From Trueperaceae bacterium (GTDB lineage Bacteria; Deinococcota; Deinococci; Deinococcales; Trueperaceae), in assembly GCA_011389865.1 (NCBI GenBank), contig JAABTL010000019.1:1-54523 (forward strand): DNA of 54,523 nt. The letters run 5' to 3'. The translations under genes and the position numbers were made by a program. The notes below the pieces were generated by a model. It ran no database searches. It was not told the origin of the DNA and saw only the letters and a program-made list of their open reading frames with translations. Shown in pieces: positions 26,914 through 35,707 of this stretch; position 1 is the first letter of the stretch, and each line of letters begins with the position of its first letter.

Positions 26914-26922
26914 ATTGTAGCA
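26914..26922 (-). promoter_or_regulatory. Extended -10 promoter (TGC TACAAT) of metG
   Basis: TACAAT (26919-26914) matches the consensus in five of six bases and is preceded by TGC, an extended -10. No -35. Start expected near 26907. Confidence 0.65.
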
Positions 26923-26993
26923 GGGGCGGGCGCCCGGCCATCGTCGGGGCGGGGCGACGTGCGGCGTACTGAGCCCGACCGCGCGGTCGGCGC

Positions 26994-26999
26994 TACCAT
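26994..26999 (+). promoter_or_regulatory. Leaderless-type -10 (TACCAT) of the stress-protein fusion
   Basis: TACCAT, 6 nt, GTG at 27006; no Shine-Dalgarno. Confidence 0.6.
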
Positions 27000-27005
27000 G
27001 CGCTC

Positions 27006-28691
27006 GTGACGATGGGATCTGCTGCGGCCGCCGAGGCCGCCTTGGACTTCAAGCGCGCCCGCCGCCGCGCCGACCTGCGCGAGGCGCTCTCCGCGCTCGG
27101 CGCGCGCTCGGCGCCGTTGCTCTCCTACGACGACGTCCGCCGGCGGCTGCACGCCGTCGAGAGCCCGGCCCACCACCTCGAGGACGTCCCGCTCGACGCG
27201 ATCGTCGGCAGCGTCGGCCGCACCGTCGACTTCACCCGCGAGTTCCTGCCGCGCACCGACGCCGACAAGGCGCGCTGGGTCGGCGTGAAGGTCGCGATGA
27301 CCGGGCTGACGGGGACGCCGCCCGTCGAGCTCTACCGCATCGGCGACGCATACTTCGTGCGCGACGGCAACCACCGCGTGTCGGTGGCGCGCCAGCTCGG
27401 CGCCCGCTTCATCCAGGCGTACGTCACCCCCGTGCACGCCCGGGTGCCGCTCTCCGCCGACGTCTCACCCGACGACCTGATCATCGCCGAGGAGCACGCG
27501 CGCTTCCTCGAGGCCACCGCGCTGGACGAGCTGCGGCCCGGCGCCGACCTGCGCGTCACCACGGCGGGCGCCTTCGAGCGGCTGCTCGACCACATCTCGG
27601 TCCACCGCTACTACATGGGCATCGACGAGGACCGCGAGGTCGCGTACCCGGAGGCGGTGGCGCACTGGTACGACACGGTCTACGTGCCCGTGCGCGAGGC
27701 GATCCGTTCGGGCGGCATCCTGCGGGACTTCCGGGGGCGAACGGAGACCGACCTGTACCTGTGGCTCTCCGAGCACCGCGGCCGGTTGGAGCGCGAGCTC
27801 GGCTTCACGCTGCCGAGCGAGTCGATCGCCGAGTCGCTCGGGTCCGGCGTCGCCGCCGAGCGCCGCGGCCCCAAGGAGCGCGACGACCTGCTGCAGCAGG
27901 TCCGCGGGCGCGACGAGGACCAACGGTCGGACGGGGCCGCGATCGCGGACGACCTGCTGGTGGCGCTCCCCGACCTGGAGCTGGGCATCCCAGCCCTGGA
28001 CCAGGCGTTGGTGCTCGCCGGCCGCGAGCGCGCGCGGGTGTACGCGCTGCACGTGGCCGCCAACCAGGATGCGGCCACGGGCGCGGAGGTCGACGCGTTG
28101 CGCGGCGCGGCGATGGCGGCGGCCGAGCGCGCGGGGGTCGAGCTGCAGTTCGCCGTCGCCGTCGGCAACCCCTTGCAGGAGCTGCGCGAACGCGCCGCCT
28201 GGGTGGACCTGCTGGTCGCCCCGATCGTCGTGCCGGACGCCAAGGGCTGGCGCCTGGCGCCGCGGCACCAGGGGCTGCTGCGGCGCACCCCCTGCCCGGT
28301 CCTGGTGACCGTCGGCCCGGTCAGCCCGCTGAAGCGCGCGCTGGTGGCGTACGACGGGGGCGCGCGCGCCGACGAGGCGCTGTTCGTGGCGGCCTACGCG
28401 GCCGCGAAGTGGCACACGGAGGTGGTGGTGGCGACGGTGGCCGAGACGTCCCGCGGGGCGACCGTCATCCTCGACAAGGCGCGCTCGTACCTCGAGCCCT
28501 ACGGCGTGCGCGCCGACTACGTCGAGCGCCAGGGGCCGGTGGCCGAGACGCTGGTGGCCGTGGCCGACGAGCGTGGCTGCGACGTGATCCTGATGGGCAG
28601 CTACCGCTACTCGCGCTGGCTGGAGTCGCTGCTCGGCGGCGTGCTGGAGCGCACGCTGCGCGCCGCCGGGCGGCCGGTGATGGTGCTCTGA
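27006..28691 (+). CDS. ParB-like domain fused to tandem universal stress protein domains
   Basis: 561 residues. N-terminal third contains a ParB/sulfiredoxin-like motif, ELYRIGDAYFVRDGNHRVSVA, with GNHR in the place of the ParB nucleotide-binding box, preceded by a helical region (ALDFKRARRRADLREALSAL). A middle helical region includes HRYYMGIDEDREVAYPEAVA. The C-terminal ~280 residues hold two Usp-like halves; the second ends with [37 protein letters not shown] (shown whole only by its ends: DVILMGSYRYSRW and RPVMVL), matching the G-2x-G-9x-G ATP loop of Usp proteins. Role unknown, probably nucleotide sensing. Confidence 0.8.
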   Translation: MTMGSAAAAEAALDFKRARRRADLREALSALGARSAPLLSYDDVRRRLHAVESPAHHLEDVPLDAIVGSVGRTVDFTREFLPRTDADKARWVGVKVAMTGLTGTPPVELYRIGDAYFVRDGNHRVSVARQLGARFIQAYVTPVHARVPLSADVSPDDLIIAEEHARFLEATALDELRPGADLRVTTAGAFERLLDHISVHRYYMGIDEDREVAYPEAVAHWYDTVYVPVREAIRSGGILRDFRGRTETDLYLWLSEHRGRLERELGFTLPSESIAESLGSGVAAERRGPKERDDLLQQVRGRDEDQRSDGAAIADDLLVALPDLELGIPALDQALVLAGRERARVYALHVAANQDAATGAEVDALRGAAMAAAERAGVELQFAVAVGNPLQELRERAAWVDLLVAPIVVPDAKGWRLAPRHQGLLRRTPCPVLVTVGPVSPLKRALVAYDGGARADEALFVAAYAAAKWHTEVVVATVAETSRGATVILDKARSYLEPYGVRADYVERQGPVAETLVAVADERGCDVILMGSYRYSRWLESLLGGVLERTLRAAGRPVMVL

Positions 28692-29227
28692 CCGAAGGGG
28701 CGTGGCGTGGCGTCGGCCGACGCCACGCCAGCGGCTGCGGCGTTGCCGCGCCCCGCGCCGCGCCGCGCCGCGCCGTGGCGCGCTGCCCAGGGCACGCCGC
28801 AGGCGCCGTCAGCGCAGCCGTCGTCGGTCCGGCCGGCGATCGCGTAGCGGCGGGCGGCCACGGCGGCGTAGGCGCGGTCCGCCAACCAGCGGACGCCCGG
28901 CAGGTGGTACGCGAGCGCCAGCAGGCCGAGCACAGGGCGCGTCAGGCGCAGCAGGCGCACGACGGCGGCGGCGCCCGCGTACACGCGCCCGTCGCGGTCG
29001 ACGAGCTGCAGGGCCTTGACGGCCTCCTCGGGATCGACCCAGGGCACGTCGGCGAGCGCCGTCTGCAGCGGCGCGACCCGCAGCCGTCCGCCGGAGAGCC
29101 GCCGGGCCCGCTCGGCCTGGGCGGTGCAGAAGACGCAGTCGCCGTCGTAGAGCGCGAGCGGGAGCTGCGGTGCGGCGGCCGCGAGCTCGGCGGGGGTCGG
29201 TGCACGGGAGGTGCGGGGGCGGACCAT
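28607..29227 (-). CDS. DCC-family thiol-disulfide oxidoreductase (DUF393)
   Basis: 206 residues as read. The family hallmark YDGDCVFC near residue 28-35 gives the DCC and CxxC-like active site, followed by VAPLQTALADVPWVDPEEA and YHLPGVRWLADRAYAAVAARRY. A normal DCC protein ends soon after the CADGAC seen near residue 140; here the frame continues about 65 residues more, through a (GCGCC)4 repeat at 28755-28774 and 85 nt into the opposite-strand stress gene. The extra tail may be a frame change in the repeat. Start ATG at 29227 has TATGCT 6 nt upstream. Confidence 0.75.
   Translation of the reverse strand: MVRPRTSRAPTPAELAAAAPQLPLALYDGDCVFCTAQAERARRLSGGRLRVAPLQTALADVPWVDPEEAVKALQLVDRDGRVYAGAAAVVRLLRLTRPVLGLLALAYHLPGVRWLADRAYAAVAARRYAIAGRTDDGCADGACGVPWAARHGAARRGAGRGNAAAAGVASADATPRPFGQSTITGRPAARSVRSSTPPSSDSSQRE
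28755..28774. repeat. Pentanucleotide repeat GCGCC x4
   Basis: Four perfect GCGCC copies with one imperfect copy just before, inside the C-terminal part of the DCC gene. A change by one unit would shift the frame. Confidence 0.8.
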
Positions 29228-29233
29228 GGCACC

Positions 29234-29239
29234 AGCATA
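29234..29239 (-). promoter_or_regulatory. Leaderless-type -10 (TATGCT) of the DCC gene
   Basis: Minus-strand TATGCT, 6 nt before the ATG at 29227. Confidence 0.6.
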
Positions 29240-29366
29240 GGAGCGCCTCCCGGGCGTGAAGCGGGCCGGGGTCACGTTGGCGCCGCCCCGACGAGAGGGC
29301 GGTGCCCTACCCGACGGCGCCGGCGCCCCGCGGGGGGGCGCCGGCGGATGAGGCACGATCGCGCGA

Positions 29367-30236
29367 TCAGCGGAACAGCGTGGACGGACCCGTCCGCAAG
29401 GACGCCCCGGAGAGCGAGCCGACCGGAATCATGCCCGGCGGCAGCGCCTGGCCGATGATCCCGGCCTCGGCGATCTCCTCGAGGGTCAACGAGACGAGCT
29501 CGTCGGCGTAGGCCGTGTCGACGCCGTCGAAGGTCGTCACGGAGGTGTAGCGGAGGAACTGCCAGCCGGCGTCGATGGCGACGTCGACGGTCAGGGTGGC
29601 GTTCGGTTCCTCGTCGGGTACGCATGCGCCGTCGGTCGCGGCGCTCCAGGCGCTCTGCGACGCCACGGGTACGTAGCCGACGAAGGTCTCGGTGAACGCG
29701 CCGCCCGCGCCGTCGACCCGCTCGAAGCTCTCGAAGTGGACGATGGCGTCGACGTCCGGTTCGTCGCCGACGAAGGACTCGCCGTCCCACACGGCCATGT
29801 ACGGCAGCGGCGCGAGGGCCGCTTCGGCGGCGTTGGTCGCCGTCATGGGGCACCCCTCGGGTGGGAAGAAGAGCAGCCAGCCGAACTCGAGGCCGAGGGC
29901 CTCGTTGATGCGTGGGAAGTCGTAGACGGAGATCAGCGACCCGGTCGCGAGGCCGTCCGCGTCGAGCGCCGCGTCGATCGTGGCGTAGACGAAGCCCTCG
30001 ACGTCGGCGGCGGCGGGCGCCAGCGCGCGCCCACCGAACATCGGGTTGGGCTCGAACGGCGTGAGCATGACGCCGAAGAGCGGTCCTGCGACCTCGTCGG
30101 GGTTGGCGAGCTCGAACGAGAAGGCGACGGGCTCGCTGAGCGGGTCGACCTGTTCCGGGCCTGGGCCGCAGGCGCCGAGGGCGAACACCAGGGCGGCCAG
30201 GGCGAGCGCGCACGCGAGGCGGTGGGATGGGCGCAT
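29367..30236 (-). CDS. Predicted lipoprotein of unknown function
   Basis: 289 residues. Signal peptide MRPSHRLACALALAALVFALGAC with lipobox FALGAC, Cys at about residue 23. The mature part starts GPGPEQVDPLSEPVAFSFEL and contains four Cys-bearing or acidic loops (PPEGCPMTATN, TDGACVPDEEPN), fitting a folded extracytoplasmic domain with a possible disulphide. ATG at 30236 has GGAG about 11 nt upstream. Divergent from proS; upstream of the convergent-end DCC gene on the same strand. No family recognised. Confidence 0.75.
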   Translation of the reverse strand: MRPSHRLACALALAALVFALGACGPGPEQVDPLSEPVAFSFELANPDEVAGPLFGVMLTPFEPNPMFGGRALAPAAADVEGFVYATIDAALDADGLATGSLISVYDFPRINEALGLEFGWLLFFPPEGCPMTATNAAEAALAPLPYMAVWDGESFVGDEPDVDAIVHFESFERVDGAGGAFTETFVGYVPVASQSAWSAATDGACVPDEEPNATLTVDVAIDAGWQFLRYTSVTTFDGVDTAYADELVSLTLEEIAEAGIIGQALPPGMIPVGSLSGASLRTGPSTLFR

Positions 30237-30341
30237 GGGGTCGTACTCCGATCCGGCAGCCGGAGGGTGGAGAGGGCGTCGCCGGCGATGCCGGCGCGAC
30301 TTCGCATGCCCTTCCACCTTCCCAAACGGCGCCGCGCGGGG

Positions 30342-30359
30342 TCGTGAAGCAGATCACGA
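30342..30359. promoter_or_regulatory. CRP/FNR-like dyad TCGTGA-N6-TCACGA
   Basis: A perfect 6-bp dyad with the GTGA-N6-TCAC core, in the 187-nt region between the divergent lipoprotein and proS genes. Its centre is about 71.5 bp upstream of the proS start predicted from its -10. Confidence 0.4.
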
Positions 30360-30409
30360 GATGGCGGGGTGCCCGCCGAGCGTGGCGTCGCCGACGGCCG
30401 TCCACCTGC

Positions 30410-30415
30410 TACCCT
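30410..30415 (+). promoter_or_regulatory. Leaderless-type -10 (TACCCT) of proS
   Basis: TACCCT, 8 nt, ATG at 30424; no Shine-Dalgarno. Confidence 0.6.
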
Positions 30416-30417
30416 GA

Positions 30418-31869
<1,452 letters not shown>

Positions 31870-31875
31870 TCCGCG

Positions 31876-32214
31876 ATGAGCGAGCGCCACGTTCCCCCCA
31901 TCGCGACCGGTCTTGCGGCCGAGGTGCAGCGCGCGGTGCGCGAGCGTGCCAAGCGGCGGGGGCTGCACGTCGCCTTCGGCGAGGGCCGGCGGTCGTCGGA
32001 CGTGACCCTGGTGGTCGTCAAGGGCGACCGCGTGGACGTGCTACGGCACGCGCCCGCGCTCTTCGAGGGCCTCGGGGTCGACCAGGAGGCCGTGCGCTCG
32101 AGCCAGATGGCGGAGTCGTTCGAGCTGGTCGTCGCGCTCATGCTCCCGCGCGAGCGGCGCAGGCACCGCGACGGTGGCGAGCGCCGGGCCAGCGAGTTGA
32201 CCGACGAGGATTGA
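31876..32214 (+). CDS. Small conserved-looking protein of unknown function
   Basis: 112 residues starting 6 nt after the proS stop, so probably co-transcribed. Contains an amphipathic N-terminal helix (AAEVQRAVRERAKRRG), a short beta segment (DVTLVVVKGDRVDVLRH), a helix ending SFELVVALMLPRERRR, and a charged tail (RRRHRDGGERRASELTDED). No membrane helix or Cys. I recognise no family; a nucleic-acid binding role is only suggested by the basic patches. Confidence 0.6.
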   Translation: MSERHVPPIATGLAAEVQRAVRERAKRRGLHVAFGEGRRSSDVTLVVVKGDRVDVLRHAPALFEGLGVDQEAVRSSQMAESFELVVALMLPRERRRHRDGGERRASELTDED

Positions 32215-32320
32215 GAGCTTCGGCGGCACGTCGGCAGTGGCGCCCGTGCCGTTCTCCGCTGCCCGCCCGGCGCGTGACGCGTGCTTCGTGTTCCCCCGGC
32301 CCATGCATGCGGATACCCAC

Positions 32321-32349
32321 TTGCATAGCCGGCATGGACCTGCTAGGAT
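32321..32349 (+). promoter_or_regulatory. Complete -35/-10 promoter (TTGCAT-N17-TAGGAT)
   Basis: TTGCAT (32321-32326), a 17-nt spacer and TAGGAT (32344-32349). One of only two good two-part promoters in the window. Transcription should begin near 32356. Confidence 0.65.
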
Positions 32350-32410
32350 CGCACGTCGCCCTTGGATCGCTCGCGGTCCCACAGCGCCGGCGACGAAGGG
32401 GAGGTGACGG

Positions 32411-32506
32411 ATGGTGAGATCGACCCGATGCGCATGCCCGCTCGTGGCCGGCGATGACCGCCCGTCGCGCACGAGCCTCCGCGCCGCCGAAGAGCCCGCG
32501 ACCTAG
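32411..32506 (+). CDS. 31-codon ORF with a perfect Shine-Dalgarno
   Basis: GGGGAGGTGACGG precedes the ATG, containing GGAGGTGA, the full anti-SD complement, the best in the window. The peptide starts MVRSTRCACPLVAGDDRP and has Cys at positions 7 and 9. It ends 43 nt before an intrinsic terminator. Either a leader peptide or a very small protein; no homologue known to me. Confidence 0.5.
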   Translation: MVRSTRCACPLVAGDDRPSRTSLRAAEEPAT

Positions 32507-32549
32507 CGCGAGGCGAGCCATGCGCTCGCCGACGACCGCCGGTCAGCCG

Positions 32550-32581
32550 CCCTCGGCCCGCACGCGATGCCGAGGGTTTTT
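32550..32581 (+). terminator. Intrinsic terminator with T5
   Basis: Perfect 8-bp stem CCCTCGGC / GCCGAGGG (11-nt loop) followed directly by TTTTT. It ends the ~226-nt transcript from 32356 or attenuates the gene at 32640. Confidence 0.8.
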
Positions 32582-32639
32582 CCTTGGCCCCACCTCCACC
32601 CTCCCGACGACGCCTCCCCGTGGCGACCGAGGTACCACC

Positions 32640-32903
32640 ATGTTGTTGCTCAGCGATACCCTCATCTTGCATCACGCCGCCGCCCATTCCGAGCGACTCC
32701 GTGCCGAGGCGGCCCTGCGGGGCGACGTCGTCGCCGCACGTCGGGTCGAGGCGGCCGCCGCGGGGCGCAGCCGCTCCCTCTCGACCACGCGCCTGCGGAC
32801 GCGGCTCGCGCGGACCCTCTCCGCCCTCGCGGAACGGCTCGAGCCGCGGTCTTCGGCCCCCAGGCTCGATCGCGGCAACGGTTCGGCCGCCGCCCGCGGC
32901 TGA
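32640..32903 (+). CDS. Small Ala/Arg-rich helical protein
   Basis: 87 residues from ATG at 32640, with GAGGT 8 nt upstream. N-terminus MLLLSDTLILHHAAAHSERL, then RRVEAAAAGRSRSLSTTRLR; strongly helical and basic with no membrane segment. It sits between the T5 terminator upstream and a 12-bp hairpin terminator downstream, so it may be expressed by read-through from 32356. Function unknown. Confidence 0.5.
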   Translation: MLLLSDTLILHHAAAHSERLRAEAALRGDVVAARRVEAAAAGRSRSLSTTRLRTRLARTLSALAERLEPRSSAPRLDRGNGSAAARG

Positions 32904-32987
32904 GTGCCCGCCGCGTGGCGGCGGGGCCCCCGCCGAGTGGCGGGGCCCGCCCGCAGCCGCCCCGTGGCTCCACCGGCACCCGATCGT

Positions 32988-33014
32988 CGCACCCCCGGCA
33001 CCGCCGGGGGTGCG
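32988..33014 (+). terminator. 12-bp hairpin terminator
   Basis: CGCACCCCCGGC, loop ACC, GCCGGGGGTGCG, followed by CTTCTT. Insulates the ABC operon promoter that begins 18 nt later. Confidence 0.7.
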
Positions 33015-33032
33015 CTTCTTGGTAAGCAGCTG

Positions 33033-33062
33033 TTGACGAATTGTAAAATAGAGGTTTACAAT
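33033..33062 (+). promoter_or_regulatory. Consensus promoter overlapping an ATTGTAAA-N7-TTTACAAT operator
   Basis: TTGACG (33033-33038), 18-nt spacer, TACAAT (33057-33062). A perfect 8-bp dyad ATTGTAAA-N7-TTTACAAT (33040-33062) fills the spacer and the -10. This AT-rich patch stands out sharply from its surroundings. Bound repressor would block RNA polymerase. Confidence 0.8.
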
Positions 33063-33099
33063 CCCTACAGGCGCCCGCCGGCGTCACGAGAGGAGAGCC

Positions 33100-34149
33100 G
33101 TGCCGGGAGCATCCAACCCCCCCACTGCGCTGCTTGTGCACGACCTGCGGAAGGCCTACCCTCGGCGCGGCCGTGAACCGCTGGTGGCCGTCGACGGCGT
33201 CGGCTTCGCCGCCGAGCCGGGGCAGGTGGTCGGCCTGCTGGGCCCCAACGGCGCCGGCAAGACGACGACGATCAAGATGGTCTGCGGCCTGGTCCGGCCC
33301 GACACCGGGACGATCGAGGTGTGCGGCGTCGACGCGCGCCGTCGCCCACGGGACGCCACGCGCCACCTCGCGGCCGTCCTGGAGGGCAACCGCAACCTCT
33401 ACTGGCGGCTGACCGCGCGCGAGAACCTGCTCTACTTCATGGGCAACCGCGGCCGCTCGCCGCGGGCGGTAGGGCCAGCGGCCGACGCCCTGCTCGAGCG
33501 CTTCGACCTGGCCGACAAGCGCGATGCGCTGGTCGCGGACCTCTCGCGCGGGATGCAGCAGAAGCTCGCCATCGCGGTCGCCGTGCTCGCCGGGACCCAG
33601 GTCCTGCTGCTCGACGAGCCGACGCTCGGCCTCGACGTCCAGACCGGCGACGAGGTCCGCAGCCTCGTGCGCGAACTGGCGGCCGAGGGGCGCACCGTGC
33701 TCCTCTCCAGCCACGACATGGCGGTCGTCCAGGACGTCTGCGAGCGCGTCGTCGTCATCGCGCACGGGCGGTTGGTCGCCGACGAGCGGGTGGCGACGCT
33801 GCTGGGTCTCTTCGCGACCCGGGCCTACGACGCCCGGCTCGGTGCGCCGCTCACCCCGGCGCAGGCGGCAGACCTGCGCCGTGCGTTCCCGCTGGTCAGC
33901 GTCAGCGACGACGGGTTGCACGTGCGGGTCGACCTCGAGCGGGGCGACGACGTCTACCGCTTCATCGACGTGCTGCGGCGCGAGCGGACGCCGATGGAGT
34001 CGCTCGACCGCGTCGCGGTCCGCTTCGAGGAGGTCTTCCGCCACCTGGTGAACGGCGACGGGCCCGCGCGTCGGGCGGAGCCCGACGCTGTGGCGTGGCA
34101 CGCCCACGACGCCGGCGTCGACCGCGAGGAGGTCGCCCATGTGGGCTAA
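33100..34149 (+). CDS. ABC-2 type transporter, ATP-binding protein
   Basis: 349 residues. Walker A GPNGAGKTTTIKMVCGL near residue 50, Q-loop region AVLEGNRNLYWRLTARENLL, ABC signature in DLSRGMQQKLAIAVAVL (a degenerate LSRGM form, as in many ABC-2 exporters), Walker B VLLLDEPTLGLD and H-loop SSHDM. GTG at 33100 has AGGAGAG 5 nt upstream. The C-terminal ~100 residues after the nucleotide-binding domain are an added regulatory-like region. The end overlaps the permease gene by 11 nt. Probably drug or lipid export. Confidence 0.93.
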   Translation: MPGASNPPTALLVHDLRKAYPRRGREPLVAVDGVGFAAEPGQVVGLLGPNGAGKTTTIKMVCGLVRPDTGTIEVCGVDARRRPRDATRHLAAVLEGNRNLYWRLTARENLLYFMGNRGRSPRAVGPAADALLERFDLADKRDALVADLSRGMQQKLAIAVAVLAGTQVLLLDEPTLGLDVQTGDEVRSLVRELAAEGRTVLLSSHDMAVVQDVCERVVVIAHGRLVADERVATLLGLFATRAYDARLGAPLTPAQAADLRRAFPLVSVSDDGLHVRVDLERGDDVYRFIDVLRRERTPMESLDRVAVRFEEVFRHLVNGDGPARRAEPDAVAWHAHDAGVDREEVAHVG

Positions 34150-34909
34150 CGTGCTGCGCGCCAACGTCGGCAAGGTCCTCATCGAGATGCGGCGCTACCT
34201 GCCGAACACCATCAGCCTGGTCATCACCTTCTACGTGATCTTCCTCGCGATGTTCCTCGGCGTCACGGTGGTCGGCGACCCGGCGGCGGCGGAGACGAAC
34301 GTCCGCTTCCTGCTGGTGGGGAACGCCGTGTGGTTCCTGCTGCTGGTCGGCATCAACTCCATCGGCTGGGAGATCACCACCGAGGCGACCCGCGGCACGC
34401 TCGAGCAGCTGCACATGTCGCCCGTCTCGCCGCGCTGGATCCTCTTGGCGCGGCTGGTCGGCCACCTCGGCACGCACGTGCTGATCGTGGCGCTCATGCT
34501 GATCGCCTCGATGGCCACCGTCGGCACCTGGCTCGCCGTCGACCTGCCCCTGATCGCCGCGGTGCTGCTCCCGATGCTGCTGGGCGTCACCGGCCTCGCG
34601 TTCGCCGTCGCCGGCCTGGCGATCGTCTACAAGCAGATCCAGGCGATGCTGCAGGTCTCGCAGTTCGTGTTCCTGGGCATGGCCTTCGTGCCCCTCTCGG
34701 TCGCGCCCTGGCTGGAACTGGCGCCGATCGTCAAGGGCGTCGACATGCTGCGCGCCAGCCTCGTCCACGGCGTCGGCTTCGCCGGCCTCGCGGCGGCCGA
34801 CTGGCTCTCGCTGGTGGCCAACGGTGCCGCGTACTTCGCGCTCGGCCTGCTCGCCTATGGCGCCGCCGAGCGCCGTGCGATCGCCCGCGGCCTGCTCGGT
34901 CGCTACTGA
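34139..34909 (+). CDS. ABC-2 type transporter, permease
   Basis: 256 residues with about six membrane helices (near residues 23-43, 56-75, 100-125, 138-160, 172-192, 225-245) and the ABC-2 coupling feature EITTEATRGTLEQLHMSPVS between helices two and three. Partner of the overlapping ATP-binding gene; together they form a homodimeric or heterodimeric exporter. Substrate unknown. The stop overlaps that of the convergent HpaI aldolase gene by 7 nt. Confidence 0.9.
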   Translation: MWANVLRANVGKVLIEMRRYLPNTISLVITFYVIFLAMFLGVTVVGDPAAAETNVRFLLVGNAVWFLLLVGINSIGWEITTEATRGTLEQLHMSPVSPRWILLARLVGHLGTHVLIVALMLIASMATVGTWLAVDLPLIAAVLLPMLLGVTGLAFAVAGLAIVYKQIQAMLQVSQFVFLGMAFVPLSVAPWLELAPIVKGVDMLRASLVHGVGFAGLAAADWLSLVANGAAYFALGLLAYGAAERRAIARGLLGRY

Positions 34910-35676
34910 GCCTCGGGGTCCCGCATCGCCGCCAGTTGGGCGCGCGTGCCCGCCACCAGCAGCGGCAGGTCGCTCGCCACCACCACCCAGTCGACGCCGT
35001 CGGCCAGCGCCGCCCGCTGCGCGGCCGCAGCGACCCCGTGGAGGCCGACGCTGAGCCCGTGGGCGTGGGCGGCCGCCACCACCCGGCGCCGGGCGGCGAG
35101 GTAGGTCGGGTCGTCGCCGTCGGTCTGCGGCCCCACCCCGAGGGCCAGCCCCAGGTCCGCCGGACCGACGAACAGCCCACCGAGGCCGGGTACCGCCGCG
35201 ATCGCCTCGACGGACCCCAGCGCGTTCGCCGTCTCGATCATCGCGATCACCAGCGCGTGCTCCGCCACCCGCTCGCGGTAGCCGGGCCCGTGCCGCACGG
35301 CGGCGCGCAGCGGCCCGTAGGAGCGCGCGCCCGCCGGCGGGTAGAGCGCCGCGGCGACGGCCTCGCGCGCGTCGTCCACGGAGTCGACGAGCGGCACGAC
35401 GACGCCGTCGGCGCCGAGGTCGAGAACGCGGGTGACCGCCGCCGGTGCGACCGAAGGCAGGCGCACCAGCGCGGGCACGAAGGGTTGCACCGCCTGCAGC
35501 AGGCCGATCAGATCGCCGGTCTCGATGGCGCCGTGCTGCTGGTCGAACACGATCAGGTCGACGCCGCTGCGGGCGATCGCCTCGGCGGCGAGCGGGTCGC
35601 GCAGGGCGAGCCAGGCGGCGTGACGGAGCTCGCCGCGGCGCAGGCGTTCGTGCAGGGTGGCGTGGGTCGTGGGCAT
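34903..35676 (-). CDS. HpcH/HpaI family aldolase
   Basis: 257 residues. Class II, metal-dependent retro-aldol cleavage of 2-keto-3-deoxy acids to pyruvate plus an aldehyde. Seen: IVFDQQHGAIE with the catalytic His, LGADGVVVPLVDSVDDAREAV, GARSYGPLRAA, the metal ligand Glu in MIETANALGSVEAI and Asp in FVGPADLGLALG. ATG at 35676 with TAGCTT 6 nt upstream. Which keto acid is used cannot be told. Confidence 0.88.
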   Translation of the reverse strand: MPTTHATLHERLRRGELRHAAWLALRDPLAAEAIARSGVDLIVFDQQHGAIETGDLIGLLQAVQPFVPALVRLPSVAPAAVTRVLDLGADGVVVPLVDSVDDAREAVAAALYPPAGARSYGPLRAAVRHGPGYRERVAEHALVIAMIETANALGSVEAIAAVPGLGGLFVGPADLGLALGVGPQTDGDDPTYLAARRRVVAAAHAHGLSVGLHGVAAAAQRAALADGVDWVVVASDLPLLVAGTRAQLAAMRDPEAQ

Positions 35677-35682
35677 GCGCCG

Positions 35683-35688
35683 AAGCTA
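35683..35688 (-). promoter_or_regulatory. Leaderless-type -10 (TAGCTT) of the aldolase gene
   Basis: Minus-strand TAGCTT, 6 nt before the ATG at 35676, inside the 31-nt gap to the next minus-strand ORF. Confidence 0.55.
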
Positions 35689-35707
35689 CCGCGTCGGCGC
35701 GGTCGGT

